This document shows, piece after piece, positions 14,794-24,404 of a DNA stretch of 64,000 bases. Where the stretch lies: NCBI RefSeq assembly GCF_034087045.1, contig NZ_CP139247.1:868001-932000 (forward strand), in the 5' to 3' direction. The stretch is from Chitinophaga sancti (GTDB lineage: Bacteria > Bacteroidota > Bacteroidia > Chitinophagales > Chitinophagaceae). Both the position numbers and the translations under genes were made by a program. How positions within the stretch are numbered: the first letter of the stretch is position 1; each line of letters starts with the position of its first letter. The notes beneath the pieces were generated by a model. That model did no database searches, was not told the DNA's origin, and saw nothing but the letters and a program-made list of their open reading frames with translations.

Positions 14794-15471
14794 TTACTGT
14801 CCTGATTCTTTCTGCGCATCCTGCTTCATCTTATCGTTCGCATAGATTGCGAATTCCACACGACGGTTCTTAGCTCTGTTAGCATCTGTGGTATTAGGTA
14901 CTACAGGTTGTTTGGAACCATACCAGTATGTTTGGATACGATTAGCAGCTACGTTCTGTGTTTTCAGGTAGTTTGCTACAGCAGTTGCACGTCTTTCAGA
15001 AAGTGCATAGTTATAAGCATCAGTACCAGTAGTATCAGTGTGACCTTCTACGCGTACGTAGGTGTCAGGATATTTATTGAGGATGGTAGCCAGCTGCTGA
15101 ATGTTTGTCTGAGCGGTAGCAGTCAGGTCCGATTTATCAAAGCCGAACAGAACACCGGAGTTGAACGTTACGTTGATACCTTCCCCTACACGTTCTACGG
15201 TAGCATTTGGTACAGTTGTTTTGATTTCCTGTGCCTGTTTATCCATTTTTTTACCGATCAGTACACCGGCTCCGCCACCTACAGCAGCACCGATAATAGC
15301 GCCCAGAGCAGTGTTACCTGCGGCTTTACCAATCACGGCACCAGTGGCAGCACCTCCACCTACGCCGATAGCTGCGCCCTTTTGGGTGTTGTTCATTCCA
15401 TTCCAGGTGCTACAGCTAAATAACATGGTGGCAGACAATACTACTGCTACGATAGGATTGATTCTTTTCAT
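14794..15471 (-). CDS. OmpA-family outer membrane lipoprotein with glycine zipper
   Basis: A 225-residue protein starting at ATG 15471 (MKRINPIVAVVLSATMLFSC); an in-frame upstream extension lacks sense as a signal peptide. Lipobox cysteine at about 20. Next is a glycine-zipper region (about 30-75: GAAIGVGGGAATGAVIGKAAGNTALGAIIG in two turns), typical of YiaD-type lipoproteins, then an OmpA C-terminal peptidoglycan-binding domain with FGFDKSDL, VEGHTDTTG and LSERRA...AKNRRVEF. It should tie the outer membrane to peptidoglycan. Confidence 0.92.
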   Translation of the reverse strand: MKRINPIVAVVLSATMLFSCSTWNGMNNTQKGAAIGVGGGAATGAVIGKAAGNTALGAIIGAAVGGGAGVLIGKKMDKQAQEIKTTVPNATVERVGEGINVTFNSGVLFGFDKSDLTATAQTNIQQLATILNKYPDTYVRVEGHTDTTGTDAYNYALSERRATAVANYLKTQNVAANRIQTYWYGSKQPVVPNTTDANRAKNRRVEFAIYANDKMKQDAQKESGQ

Positions 15472-15614
15472 TGTACGAATGTTTATTACTGAAAGATATG
15501 AGACAAATATGCTGCCAGATTTTTGGTAGATCAAGGCAGACATGAATATAGGTATTAATGAAAAAATAAATGTAATACTAATGTTTCATATTTAGGTGTA
15601 ATGGAATAGCCAGG

Positions 15615-15651
15615 AAGAAAGCGCTTTTAGCTAGGGCAAAAGCGCTTTCTT
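15615..15651 (-). terminator. Terminator after prfA
   Basis: AAGAAAGCGCTTTT (15615-15628) pairs exactly with 15638-15651; flanking A and T runs. Confidence 0.85.
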
Positions 15652-15675
15652 TTTGAATTATTATTGCGCTGTAGC

Positions 15676-16740
15676 TTAGCTACCCATTTTCATCTTTTCC
15701 ACATTCTCTGCAAACTGTAACGCCTGCAGCATTTCCTGGATATCTCCGTTTGTAAACGCATCCAGGTTGTATACCGTCATCCCAATACGGTGATCAGTTA
15801 CACGCCCCTGTGGGTAATTGTAAGTCCTGATCTTTGCAGAACGGTCACCAGTAGATACAAGGCTCTTACGCTGTGAGGCAATCGCTTCTTCATGCTTACG
15901 CACTGCTGCTTCGTAAATACGGGAACGCAGCATTTTCATCGCGATATCACGGTTAGAGTGCTGGCTACGTCCTTCCTGACATTCTACCACCACACCGGTA
16001 GGTATATGCGTCAATCGAACCGCAGATTCAGTTTTGTTTACGTGCTGACCACCCGCACCAGATGAACGGAAAGTATCCATCTTGATATCTGCGTCTCTTA
16101 TATCCACATCCACTTCTTCTGCTTCCGGCAGGATCGCCACTGTAGCTGCTGAAGTATGTACACGGCCGGAAGTTTCTGTAGCTGGAACACGCTGTACACG
16201 GTGTACACCTGATTCAAACTTCAGGGTACCATATACATCATCACCATTTACTTCCACCACCACCTCTTTATATCCACCCACTGAACCAGGGGTTTCACTC
16301 ATAATATTGGTAGTCCAGCCTTTGAGCTCACAATAGCGGAGATACATGCGCAGCAGGTCACCAGCGAAGAGGCTTGCCTCGTCACCACCTGTACCACCCC
16401 GGATTTCAAGAATCGCATTCTTTTCATCCTGTGGATCTTTCGGAATCAGCAGGTTACGGATTATCTCCTCCTGCTCTATTTTCTGATTGGCCAGTGCTTC
16501 GGTTTCTTCCTTAGCCAGCTCCCTCATTTCTTCATCGCCACTATCCAGTACTTCCTTGTTAAAGGCAATACTATCCAGCAACTTTGTATAAGTATCGTAT
16601 GCCTTCACGATTTTTTCCAACTGCCGGTACTCCTTGCTCAGTTTGCTGAACTGCTTGTTGTCGCTCACTATTTCGGGGTTGGTAAGGGCAAGGGAGACCT
16701 GTTCAAACCGGCCTTTAATCGCTTCTAGTTTATCTATCAT
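15676..16740 (-). CDS. prfA: Peptide chain release factor 1
   Basis: A 354-residue class-I release factor that reads UAA and UAG. The tripeptide anticodon PAT is in RVQRVPATETSGRVHTSA, and the peptidyl-transferase GGQ is in SSGAGGQHVNKTESAVR. The PAT motif identifies RF1 rather than RF2. Start ATG 16740 (MIDKLEAIKGRFEQ) matches homologues; upstream in-frame codons are unlikely. A -7 box at 16790-16797 drives it, divergent from the amidohydrolase gene. Confidence 0.96.
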   Translation of the reverse strand: MIDKLEAIKGRFEQVSLALTNPEIVSDNKQFSKLSKEYRQLEKIVKAYDTYTKLLDSIAFNKEVLDSGDEEMRELAKEETEALANQKIEQEEIIRNLLIPKDPQDEKNAILEIRGGTGGDEASLFAGDLLRMYLRYCELKGWTTNIMSETPGSVGGYKEVVVEVNGDDVYGTLKFESGVHRVQRVPATETSGRVHTSAATVAILPEAEEVDVDIRDADIKMDTFRSSGAGGQHVNKTESAVRLTHIPTGVVVECQEGRSQHSNRDIAMKMLRSRIYEAAVRKHEEAIASQRKSLVSTGDRSAKIRTYNYPQGRVTDHRIGMTVYNLDAFTNGDIQEMLQALQFAENVEKMKMGS

Positions 16741-16789
16741 AGTTATCTTTGTTGAATGGTCGGTGATCTGTCGACTTATCAATTGCCGG

Positions 16790-16797
16790 CAAAATTA
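16790..16797 (-). promoter_or_regulatory. Bacteroidota -7 promoter element for prfA
   Basis: Reads TAATTTTG on the minus strand, an exact TAnnTTTG match, 49 bp before the prfA ATG. Confidence 0.5.
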
Positions 16798-16814
16798 ACA
16801 TCTTTAGGATAATT

Positions 16815-17957
16815 ATGACCCAACAGCTAAAATTTAAAGGAACAGCCCTCTTTGACGGGCAGAAAATATTATCGGGAGACAAGGTCCTGATTCTCTCCGA
16901 AGACGGGACTATCGTGGATATTGTATCAGCAGACCTCGCCGGCGATGGGGTACAGGAAGTGGAGGGGATACTCAGTCCGGGGTTTGTAAATTCCCATTGT
17001 CACCTGGAATTGTCACACATGAAAGGGATAATTCCAGAAGGTACCGGGTTGCCGTCCTTCCTGACACAGGTGATGGAAAAACGGGGGCAACAGGATGATG
17101 CCGCTATTAAAACTGCTGAGGAAGCCATGTGGGAAAGTGGCATTTCGGCAGTGGGAGATATATGTAATGGCACTGCTACCCTTGCTCCTAAACAGCATTC
17201 CCCTATTTACTACCATTCCTTTGTGGAAACAATGGGATTTGTACCTGTTGCGGCGCAGAGCAGACTGGATTACAGCTTGTCTGTACTGGAACAGTTCAGT
17301 CGTCTGAATGGTGATATGCATTCCTGTTCCGTGGTGCCACATGCTCCGTATTCTGTGAGTAAAACGCTTTTTTCACTGCTGTCCGTGATGCCGGGTAATA
17401 CTCCAATCAGCATTCACAACCAGGAAACAGCAGCCGAAAATCAATTATATGCTGATAAAACAGGTGCTTTCCTCGACTTCTATCAGCACTTTGGGATGGA
17501 TACAAGTGCCTTTGTACCGACTGGAGGCACCAGCCTACCTGCATGGTTGCCTTATTTTAAGCACTTGCCGGTGATATTGGTACACAATACTTTTTCTACC
17601 AAAGAAGATGTGGCTTTTACTAAACAACATGCCCCTAATGCATACTGGTGCTTATGCCCACAGGCGAATTTGTATATCGAAAAACGGTTGCCCGATATTT
17701 CATTATTACGCAATGAGGGATGTATAATCACGCTAGGCACAGATAGCCTGGCCTCTAATCACCAGTTGTCTATCTGGGAAGAGATACAGGCAATACGGGG
17801 GCATTTTCCGGCAATCCCACTGGAAGAAATACTGCAATGGGCCACGTTGAATGGCGCGAAAGCATTGGGAATCTCAGCCAGGTATGGCAGTTTTGAAAAA
17901 GGGAAGCAACCGGGTGTAATAGTTATTACTGATAAGGGTAGCAGAAGAATATACTAA
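16815..17957 (+). CDS. Amidohydrolase-superfamily deaminase-like enzyme
   Basis: A 380-residue metal-dependent hydrolase of the TrzN/cytosine-deaminase-like branch. The metal ligands H61 and H63 are in GFVNSHCHLELSH; further ligand regions are PHAPYSVSK, SIHNQE and the catalytic aspartate in TLGTDSLASNHQLS. The small beta-sandwich subdomain is split between N- and C-termini as usual. The substrate is unknown; an aminofutalosine- or adenosine-type deaminase is possible but nothing adjacent (mscS, prfA) supports a pathway. Confidence 0.85.
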   Translation: MTQQLKFKGTALFDGQKILSGDKVLILSEDGTIVDIVSADLAGDGVQEVEGILSPGFVNSHCHLELSHMKGIIPEGTGLPSFLTQVMEKRGQQDDAAIKTAEEAMWESGISAVGDICNGTATLAPKQHSPIYYHSFVETMGFVPVAAQSRLDYSLSVLEQFSRLNGDMHSCSVVPHAPYSVSKTLFSLLSVMPGNTPISIHNQETAAENQLYADKTGAFLDFYQHFGMDTSAFVPTGGTSLPAWLPYFKHLPVILVHNTFSTKEDVAFTKQHAPNAYWCLCPQANLYIEKRLPDISLLRNEGCIITLGTDSLASNHQLSIWEEIQAIRGHFPAIPLEEILQWATLNGAKALGISARYGSFEKGKQPGVIVITDKGSRRIY

Positions 17958-17976
17958 TATTGTAATTTCGCATAAT

Positions 17977-19068
17977 ATGAGCAATTTACTAGACCAGGTT
18001 ATTCTTGGCAACCCTATCCAGAATTACTTTATTCTGGCTATTGTGCTACTGTTTGTCTCAATGATAAAACGGTATCTATCACAATGGTTGGCCAATCTCC
18101 TTTTCAAAGAAGTCAGAAAGTGGGCACCTGATATCGACCAACAGGAATTTTCCTACCTGCTGCTGCGACCATTGGAATTCTTCTTCCTGCTGGTCGCCTT
18201 CATGCTCACGATCGATCACCTGAATTTTCCTCCGGAGCTGAACATCACTGTTTACAATGGGTTTAGCCTGAAGGGAATATTAAGTACGCTGCTGGAACTC
18301 GCGCTTACAGTATCCATCATCTGGATCATTCTCCGTGTCATCGATTTCGTGTCGCTGATGATCAGCAAGAGTGCCGATTTGCTACATGATAAGACGGACA
18401 ACCAGTTCATCGTGTTCTTCAGGGATTTCTTCAAAGCCATCGTCTTCATTTTTGGTGCCATCGCTTTTATCAGGATCCTGTTTGGGGCGGTGCTGGTCAA
18501 TAAAATTATCGCGGGTCTTGGTATCGGTGCTGCGGCGCTCGCCCTCGCTGCCAAGGAAAGTATTGAGAACCTGATTTGTTCTTTCATCATCTTCTTCGAC
18601 AAGCCTTTCCGGGTAGGAGATACCGTGAAGGTAGATGCTTACCAGGGTGCTGTAGAAAAGATTGGTCTGCGCAGTACACGCATTCGCACCCAGGACAAAA
18701 CCTTTGTGACTGTTCCAAACAAGAAAATGGTGGACAGCATACTGGATAATATTTCGCTGCGTACCCAGCAAAGAGCAGTATTTCGCCTGGAAGTAGCGGG
18801 TGATACGACTGCAGATAACCTGCTGAAAGTATTACAGGATTTCAAAGCCCTTTTGAAACAGCATGATAAAATAGCAGACGGCTTTATTGTGAATTTGAAC
18901 GACTTTACTAAAGATACATATGTGATACAGGTTATTTACCTCACTAACGTGATTGAAGGGGTTCCTTTCAATCAATTGAAAAGTGAGATCAACCTTGGTT
19001 TTATAAAAATACTGGAAAGCCACGGTGTAAAATTATCCAGTACAACGGTGGAGATACATGAGAAATAA
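17977..19068 (+). CDS. Mechanosensitive ion channel, MscS family
   Basis: A 363-residue small-conductance channel protein. About four hydrophobic segments occupy residues 15-190, of which the last (AGLGIGAAALALAAKESIENLICS, about 183-205) is the Gly/Ala-rich pore helix. The beta domain follows with FFDKPFRVGDTVKVDAYQGAVEKIGLRSTRIRT, then the C-terminal alpha/beta domain. It follows the amidohydrolase gene by 19 bp and is probably co-transcribed. Role: release of solutes upon hypo-osmotic shock. Confidence 0.92.
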   Translation: MSNLLDQVILGNPIQNYFILAIVLLFVSMIKRYLSQWLANLLFKEVRKWAPDIDQQEFSYLLLRPLEFFFLLVAFMLTIDHLNFPPELNITVYNGFSLKGILSTLLELALTVSIIWIILRVIDFVSLMISKSADLLHDKTDNQFIVFFRDFFKAIVFIFGAIAFIRILFGAVLVNKIIAGLGIGAAALALAAKESIENLICSFIIFFDKPFRVGDTVKVDAYQGAVEKIGLRSTRIRTQDKTFVTVPNKKMVDSILDNISLRTQQRAVFRLEVAGDTTADNLLKVLQDFKALLKQHDKIADGFIVNLNDFTKDTYVIQVIYLTNVIEGVPFNQLKSEINLGFIKILESHGVKLSSTTVEIHEK

Positions 19069-19084
19069 GTTATCCACTGTGCAT

Positions 19085-19120
19085 AAAAAAGCCGTCTCAG
19101 GAACCTGAGACGGCTTTTTT
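19085..19120. terminator. Bidirectional terminator
   Basis: AAAAAAGCCGTCTCAGG (19085-19101) pairs exactly with 19104-19120. It lies between convergent genes (mscS-like and thioredoxin-fold protein) and has A and T runs on both sides. Confidence 0.9.
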
Positions 19121-19136
19121 GTTAGTTTCTTTTATA

Positions 19137-19649
19137 TCAATCTTTATCTTTTCTGTTTGCTTTCAGCAGGATTCGGGCGATATCGCCTTCGAGTGTATCC
19201 TGCAGATCTGTGCTAAGGCGACCCAGTTCTTTACCATCACGAACGATGATGAAAGTAGGCACTTTCTTTGTCTGGTAGCCTACCTGTACACCTGTTTGCA
19301 GTTTTTCGTCAGCACCATAAGTGATGATCTGCTCGTCAGGGCTACCTGCCAGTATCAGGATTTTGTAGAGGGCTGGCAACAGGCGGCGGCTTTCGTCATC
19401 CCAGGTACCAATTATCGCTACCACAGTAAATTTACCACGATTGTCTTTGATATAATTCAGCATGTTTTCATTGGGCTGATATTTGTTTACACCGGCATAG
19501 AACCATGCAAACGAGCTATCGTTCATCAATGTTTTCATTTCAATCTTGCCTTTCAGCACCTTTCTTCCGTTAGATGCTGTGGATTGTGCATGAGATAAGG
19601 TGGTGGCAAGCAGGAGACATGCCCCCATGAGTAATAATTTCAATCGCAT
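19137..19649 (-). CDS. Secreted thioredoxin-fold protein lacking the CXXC motif
   Basis: A 170-residue protein with a signal peptide (1-21, ending SHA-Q). The mature part has the thioredoxin pattern: beta strand TVVAIIGTW (75-83), helix, strand, and the cis-proline loop KKVPTFIIVRDGKELGRL (P131). Where the redox CXXC should be there is TWDDES (82-87), and no cysteine remains in the mature protein. It therefore cannot be a disulfide enzyme and may be a binding or chaperone protein. The gene lies just downstream of the MerR-type regulator gene. Confidence 0.75.
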   Translation of the reverse strand: MRLKLLLMGACLLLATTLSHAQSTASNGRKVLKGKIEMKTLMNDSSFAWFYAGVNKYQPNENMLNYIKDNRGKFTVVAIIGTWDDESRRLLPALYKILILAGSPDEQIITYGADEKLQTGVQVGYQTKKVPTFIIVRDGKELGRLSTDLQDTLEGDIARILLKANRKDKD

Positions 19650-19658
19650 AATTTATTT

Positions 19659-20291
19659 TTATAATTGTTCCTTCAGTTCGGTTAAAAATCCTTTTACCTT
19701 CAGCAAAGCCTGTACCATTTCAAAATTACGGGCTGCCAATTTACGATCTTCTTTTAACTTTTGCTTCGCACCCTCGATAGTGTACTTACGCTCACGTAAA
19801 AGATGATAGATCAGTTTCAGGTGTTGGATATCTTCCTGGCGGAACAAGCGATCGCCTTTTCTATTCTTTTTAGGTTGGAGTATATCGAATTCATTTTCCC
19901 AATAGCGGATGAGCGATGTATTGACTTTAAACATCGTTGCTACTTCACTAATGGAATAGTATTGTTTGTCAAGTGGCACAGCTTCCAGTGTCTTGATCAG
20001 GTCCGGATCATCGGCTACTTCTTTCAGCGATTTGCGTCCCCGTTTCTTCTGGGGAGGCTGGGAGGCAGTCACAGATTGACTGGATACCGCCACTGGTGGT
20101 GGTATATCAGGAGGTAACTGTACCTGAATCCTGCTGGGTATGTTTGGTAAATCGTTCTTCTCTTCCATCTTAGGTCGCTCCACAACTGGTTTCTGCTGCG
20201 GCTCCGGTTCCTTTTCGGGAATGGGGGGCGCAGGGTCTGGTTTTTTAGGCTCCAGGTTAGAAAATAGATCCAGCTGTTGCATCATATCCAT
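19659..20291 (-). CDS. MerR-family transcriptional regulator
   Basis: A 210-residue regulator. The N-terminal 90 residues are low-complexity and Pro/Glu-rich (PKKPDPAPPIPEKEPEPQQK), followed by a basic PQKKRGRKSLKEV. The MerR helix-turn-helix and wing are at about 108-165: YYSISEVATMFKVNTSLIRYWENEFDIL, KNRKGDRLFRQEDIQHLKLIYHLL. No effector domain or metal-binding cysteines follow. This long-linker type of MerR protein is common in Bacteroidota; its targets are not known. Just 9 bp separate it from the thioredoxin-fold gene. Confidence 0.88.
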   Translation of the reverse strand: MDMMQQLDLFSNLEPKKPDPAPPIPEKEPEPQQKPVVERPKMEEKNDLPNIPSRIQVQLPPDIPPPVAVSSQSVTASQPPQKKRGRKSLKEVADDPDLIKTLEAVPLDKQYYSISEVATMFKVNTSLIRYWENEFDILQPKKNRKGDRLFRQEDIQHLKLIYHLLRERKYTIEGAKQKLKEDRKLAARNFEMVQALLKVKGFLTELKEQL

Positions 20292-20356
20292 TTATGAATA
20301 CCAAATTACAAAATTCCGGGGTAGTTTAATTTTTCTACTTTGGGTATATATTCAAA

Positions 20357-20389
20357 AAATCCGCTTTGGCGGGTGACCGAAGCGGATTT
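20357..20389 (-). terminator. Hairpin after the M23 peptidase gene
   Basis: AAATCCGCTT (20357-20366) pairs with AAGCGGATTT (20380-20389); an A run on the plus strand becomes the T run on the minus strand. Confidence 0.75.
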
Positions 20390-20411
20390 CTTAGAAGAAT
20401 TTATGTATTTA

Positions 20412-21383
20412 TTAATCAAATGATTGGTTGCCGGACCTTGCTATTTTCAGCATTCTGTCAAACTCTTCCGGAGAAAGGTCGTTGAAGAAGAAGTACACAG
20501 GATCTACTTTTTCCCCGTTTTTTTCCACTTCGTAGTGGCAGTGAGGACCTGTAGACTTACCTGTACTTCCTACCCAACCAAGTACGTCGCCACGTTTTAC
20601 AGTTGTACCTGCTTTTACCTTTATCCTGAGCATGTGGCCATAGCGGGTTCTGTAACCATAGCCATGGTTTACAACCACATGATTACCATAGCCCACATCG
20701 CTCATACTGGCTTCTTCCACCACACCGTCGCCGGTGGCGTAGATGGGGGTACCGGCAGGAGCTGCGAAGTCAAGACCGGAATGGTACTTTACAGTTTTGT
20801 ATATCGGATCGATTCTATATCCAAAACCGGAGGCGATACGCTTCAGGTCTTTGTTGGAAACCGGCTGGATGGCCGGGATAGAGGCGAGCATTTTTTGTTT
20901 ATTCTTTACCAGGTCATCAATCTTTTCATAAGATTTGGCCTGAATACCAATGCGATGCACTAATTCCTGCAGCAAAGATCCGGTGCTGGCAATGATTTCG
21001 CTGCTGGAAAAAGAAGCCATCTGGGAGAACTCTTCTTCCTTGGCCATATTGCCGGCCCTGGCACTATCGGGGATAGGGGAGGCTTCGAATATAACACGAT
21101 AGATCTCATTATCACGGTGTTCCAGCTCGGCCAGCTGGGATTTAACTTCCTTCATACGGCCTTGCATTTCTTCATATTTCTCGTTCATCACTTCCAGATC
21201 ACGGCGCAGGTTTTTCTCTTTAGGGGAATCCAGCACTCTATAAGATACGGATAGAAAAATAAATCCTGTGACAATGGCGGCTGAAACAAATCCTAGTATT
21301 CGTAATACCTTGACGCGCAGTGATACTACGAGTTTTTCGTATTTGAGCGTTTGAGTATTATAAAAGTATTTTACCTTCTTCAT
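20412..21383 (-). CDS. M23-family peptidoglycan endopeptidase
   Basis: A 323-residue type II membrane protein: a short cytoplasmic N-terminus, one membrane anchor (about 29-47), a coiled coil (about 55-98), and a C-terminal LytM/M23 domain. Zinc and catalytic residues are H201 and D205 (YHSGLDF), H250 (RYGHM) and H281/H283 (GPHCHYEV), all present, so it should be an active cell-wall endopeptidase. The N-terminal arrangement (KKVKYFYNTQTLKYEK) is a common Bacteroidota form. Divergent from alaS. Confidence 0.93.
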   Translation of the reverse strand: MKKVKYFYNTQTLKYEKLVVSLRVKVLRILGFVSAAIVTGFIFLSVSYRVLDSPKEKNLRRDLEVMNEKYEEMQGRMKEVKSQLAELEHRDNEIYRVIFEASPIPDSARAGNMAKEEEFSQMASFSSSEIIASTGSLLQELVHRIGIQAKSYEKIDDLVKNKQKMLASIPAIQPVSNKDLKRIASGFGYRIDPIYKTVKYHSGLDFAAPAGTPIYATGDGVVEEASMSDVGYGNHVVVNHGYGYRTRYGHMLRIKVKAGTTVKRGDVLGWVGSTGKSTGPHCHYEVEKNGEKVDPVYFFFNDLSPEEFDRMLKIARSGNQSFD

Positions 21384-21673
21384 GTGCCGGGCTTATGCTT
21401 TAACAGCAGTAGTAAATTCCATCTGGGGGGCTATTCATACAATGAGGATGAAGTTGGGTGCGGCTTTTCAGTAATTCTTCGCCATTCTGACTTTTTCAAT
21501 ATTTTTGCACTCCTTTCGCTTATGCGACAGGGTGTGCAAACCTAAGGGAATTAGACTAAAAGGGCAATCTTTTGAGTGTCAATTTTCTAAACACCACTAG
21601 TTGGCTTAAAATACAAATTAAAGCCATTTAGGTGACACAAAATTATAATACATACTAATTTTTTCAAATACTT

Positions 21674-24289
21674 ATGACTGCTTCCGAGATTCGCCGGCAA
21701 TTCCTGGAGTTTTTTAAATCCAAAGGGCACCATGTAGTGCCATCCGCTCCTATCGTGGTTAAGAACGACCCGACCCTGCTGTTTACCAACGCGGGTATGA
21801 ACCAGTTCAAAGACTACTTCCTGGGCAACCAGACCCCGGCCTGGACAAGGGTCGCGGATACGCAGAAGTGCCTGCGCGTAAGCGGAAAACACAATGACCT
21901 GGAGGAAGTGGGTATCGATACCTATCACCATACCATGTTCGAAATGTTGGGTAACTGGAGTTTTGGTGACTACTTCAAGGAGGAAGCCATCGCGTGGAGC
22001 TGGGAGCTGCTCACAGAAGTGTATAAGCTGCCGAAAGACCGTTTGTATGTAACTGTATTTGAAGGAGATAAGAAGGAAAACCTGGAAAAAGACCAGGAAG
22101 CCTACGACTTCTGGAAAAAACATGTAGCAGAAGACCGTATCCTGCTGGGTAACAAAAAAGACAACTTCTGGGAAATGGGCGATACCGGTCCTTGTGGCCC
22201 TTGTTCCGAAATTCACGTTGACTGCCGCCCTGATGAAGAACGTAAACTGGTGGAAGGCGCTACCCTCGTGAACAAAGACAATCCACAGGTGATCGAGATC
22301 TGGAACAACGTATTCATGCAGTTCAACCGCCTGAAAGACAAGAGCCTGGAACCACTGCCAGCTAAGCACGTGGATACAGGTATGGGCTTTGAACGCCTGG
22401 TACGGGTGATCCAGGGTAAATTCTCCAACTACGATACAGACGTATTTTCAGGTACTATTGGTTTTATCGAAAAACTGACTGGCGCTAAATACGAGGCTAC
22501 CGACAGCAAAAAGGATGTTACTTTCCGTGTGCTGGCAGACCATATTCGCGCTATCTGCTTTACAATTGCAGACGATCAGCTGCCTTCCAATACAGGAGCA
22601 GGTTATGTAATACGCCGTATCCTGCGTAGAGCTGTTAGATATTACTTCACTTACCTGGATTATAAAAAGCCATTGCTGCATGAACTGGTACCTGTACTGG
22701 CTCAGCAGTTTGAGACCGTATTCCCTGAACTGCAAAAGCAGGTTGACTTTGTGAAGAAAGTGATCTTCGAAGAAGAAAATAATTTCCTCCGCACCCTGGA
22801 TAGCGGTATACGCCGTATTGAAGACATTATGGTGGCAAACGTGGCTACCAAATCTATCGATGGTAAAACGGCTTTCGAATTGCTGGATACCTATGGCTTC
22901 CCTTTTGACCTCACCAACCTGATAGCTACTGAAAAGGGCTTCAGCGTGGATGAAAAAGGTTTTGAAGCTGCTATGAAAGAACAAAAGGATCGTTCCCGCG
23001 CCGCTACCGAACTGGATATGGGCGACTGGACCATCCTCGAAGACAGCGGTACCACCTTTGTAGGTTACAGCCTGGATACCACCCATACCAAAGTAACCAA
23101 ATACCGTAAAATCAAAGCTAAAGGCAAGGAACAATACCAGCTCGTACTAAGCCAGACCCCTTTCTACGCTGAGAGTGGCGGACAGGTGGGCGATACCGGT
23201 ACCCTGGATTTCGATGGTGAAAAGATCAGCGTAACCTATACCAAAAAAGAAAACGACCTCATCGTTCACTTTACCGACAAGCTGCCTGCTACTATCAATA
23301 CCACAGTCACCGCGACTATCAATAAAGATAAACGCCAGCAGACTACCCTGAACCACTCTGCTACCCACCTCCTGCATGCTGCCCTGCGCCAGGTACTGGG
23401 TACACACGTAGCACAGAAAGGCTCGCTGGTAACCCCTGAAGCCCTCCGCTTCGACTTCTCTCACTTTGCAAAAGTGACTGACGAAGAACTGGCGCAGATC
23501 GAAGACATCGTGAATGAAAAGATCCGCGCTAATATCCCTGTCGTAATACAGGAACTACCTAAAGAAGAAGCAATGAAACTGGGCGCTATGGCCCTGTTCG
23601 GCGAAAAATACGGCGATATTGTACGCGTGGTGATCATGGATCCAAACTACTCTGTTGAATTCTGTGGTGGTACCCACATTGGTAATACCGGCGAACTGGG
23701 TCTCTTCAAATTCCTCTCTGAAGGTGCAGTAGCTGCAGGTGTACGCCGTATTGAAGGTGTAACCGGCGCTCATGCACTGGCTTTTGTAAATGAACAACTG
23801 CAACAGCTGAAAGAGGTGAAAGCAGCCCTGAAAAATCCGAAAGAACCAGTAAAGGCTGTTGAAACCCTGATCGCTGACAAAGCTAGTCTGGAAAAACAAC
23901 TGGAAGTATTTGAACAGGAAAAGGTAAAACAACTTGCTGCAGGTCTGCTGGAAAAAGCGGAGAAAGTAAACGGCATCAACTTCATCGGTAGTGTAGTAAG
24001 CGTGAACAGCGCCGACGCACTGAAGCAACTGTGTTTCCAGCTGAAAACAGAACTGACTGATTATGTATTTGTCTTCGCTGCCAATGTAGGTGGTAAAGCA
24101 AACGTAGCAGTGATGATCGCTGATAATTTAGTGGCTGACAAAGGACTGGAAGCACCTAAAATTATCAAGGAGAAAATTTCCGGCCTCATCAAAGGTGGCG
24201 GCGGAGGTCAGAAATCCTTCGCATCTGCCGGTGGTCAGGAAACTGATAAGCTGGATCAGGTGATCAAAGCAGTAAAAGAGCTACTCTAA
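21674..24289 (+). CDS. alaS: Alanyl-tRNA synthetase
   Basis: An 871-residue class-II synthetase. The aminoacylation domain begins at MTASEIRRQFLEFFKSKGH with motif 1 following; the editing domain carries the zinc ligands HSATHLLH (H561, H565) and CGGTH (C664, H668). The C-terminal C-Ala domain ends with the Gly-rich IKGGGGGQKSFASAGGQ. Length and domain order are normal. It charges tRNA-Ala and edits Ser/Gly mischarging. A strong terminator follows 13 bp after the stop. Confidence 0.97.
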   Translation: MTASEIRRQFLEFFKSKGHHVVPSAPIVVKNDPTLLFTNAGMNQFKDYFLGNQTPAWTRVADTQKCLRVSGKHNDLEEVGIDTYHHTMFEMLGNWSFGDYFKEEAIAWSWELLTEVYKLPKDRLYVTVFEGDKKENLEKDQEAYDFWKKHVAEDRILLGNKKDNFWEMGDTGPCGPCSEIHVDCRPDEERKLVEGATLVNKDNPQVIEIWNNVFMQFNRLKDKSLEPLPAKHVDTGMGFERLVRVIQGKFSNYDTDVFSGTIGFIEKLTGAKYEATDSKKDVTFRVLADHIRAICFTIADDQLPSNTGAGYVIRRILRRAVRYYFTYLDYKKPLLHELVPVLAQQFETVFPELQKQVDFVKKVIFEEENNFLRTLDSGIRRIEDIMVANVATKSIDGKTAFELLDTYGFPFDLTNLIATEKGFSVDEKGFEAAMKEQKDRSRAATELDMGDWTILEDSGTTFVGYSLDTTHTKVTKYRKIKAKGKEQYQLVLSQTPFYAESGGQVGDTGTLDFDGEKISVTYTKKENDLIVHFTDKLPATINTTVTATINKDKRQQTTLNHSATHLLHAALRQVLGTHVAQKGSLVTPEALRFDFSHFAKVTDEELAQIEDIVNEKIRANIPVVIQELPKEEAMKLGAMALFGEKYGDIVRVVIMDPNYSVEFCGGTHIGNTGELGLFKFLSEGAVAAGVRRIEGVTGAHALAFVNEQLQQLKEVKAALKNPKEPVKAVETLIADKASLEKQLEVFEQEKVKQLAAGLLEKAEKVNGINFIGSVVSVNSADALKQLCFQLKTELTDYVFVFAANVGGKANVAVMIADNLVADKGLEAPKIIKEKISGLIKGGGGGQKSFASAGGQETDKLDQVIKAVKELL

Positions 24290-24302
24290 ACTTCTTTTCT
24301 AT

Positions 24303-24326
24303 AGCGCCCTCCGACCGGAGGGCGCT
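24303..24326 (+). terminator. Terminator after alaS
   Basis: AGCGCCCTCC (24303-24312) pairs exactly with 24317-24326, followed by TTTTC. Confidence 0.85.
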
Positions 24327-24376
24327 TTTCATTTCCCCCTTGTCGATTTTAACTTTTCCTTTATACCTCCCCCCTA

Positions 24377-24384
24377 TAAATTTG
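24377..24384 (+). promoter_or_regulatory. Bacteroidota -7 promoter element
   Basis: TAAATTTG, an exact TAnnTTTG match, 20 bp before the PDZ-protein ATG. Confidence 0.55.
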
Positions 24385-24404
24385 CCCTTGTAAATCATAT
24401 ACAC

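Noticed and set aside
21587..22369. Open frame of 260 codons on the minus strand within and before alaS
   Set aside because: Antisense to the conserved catalytic domain of alaS, with no family resemblance; considered a shadow.
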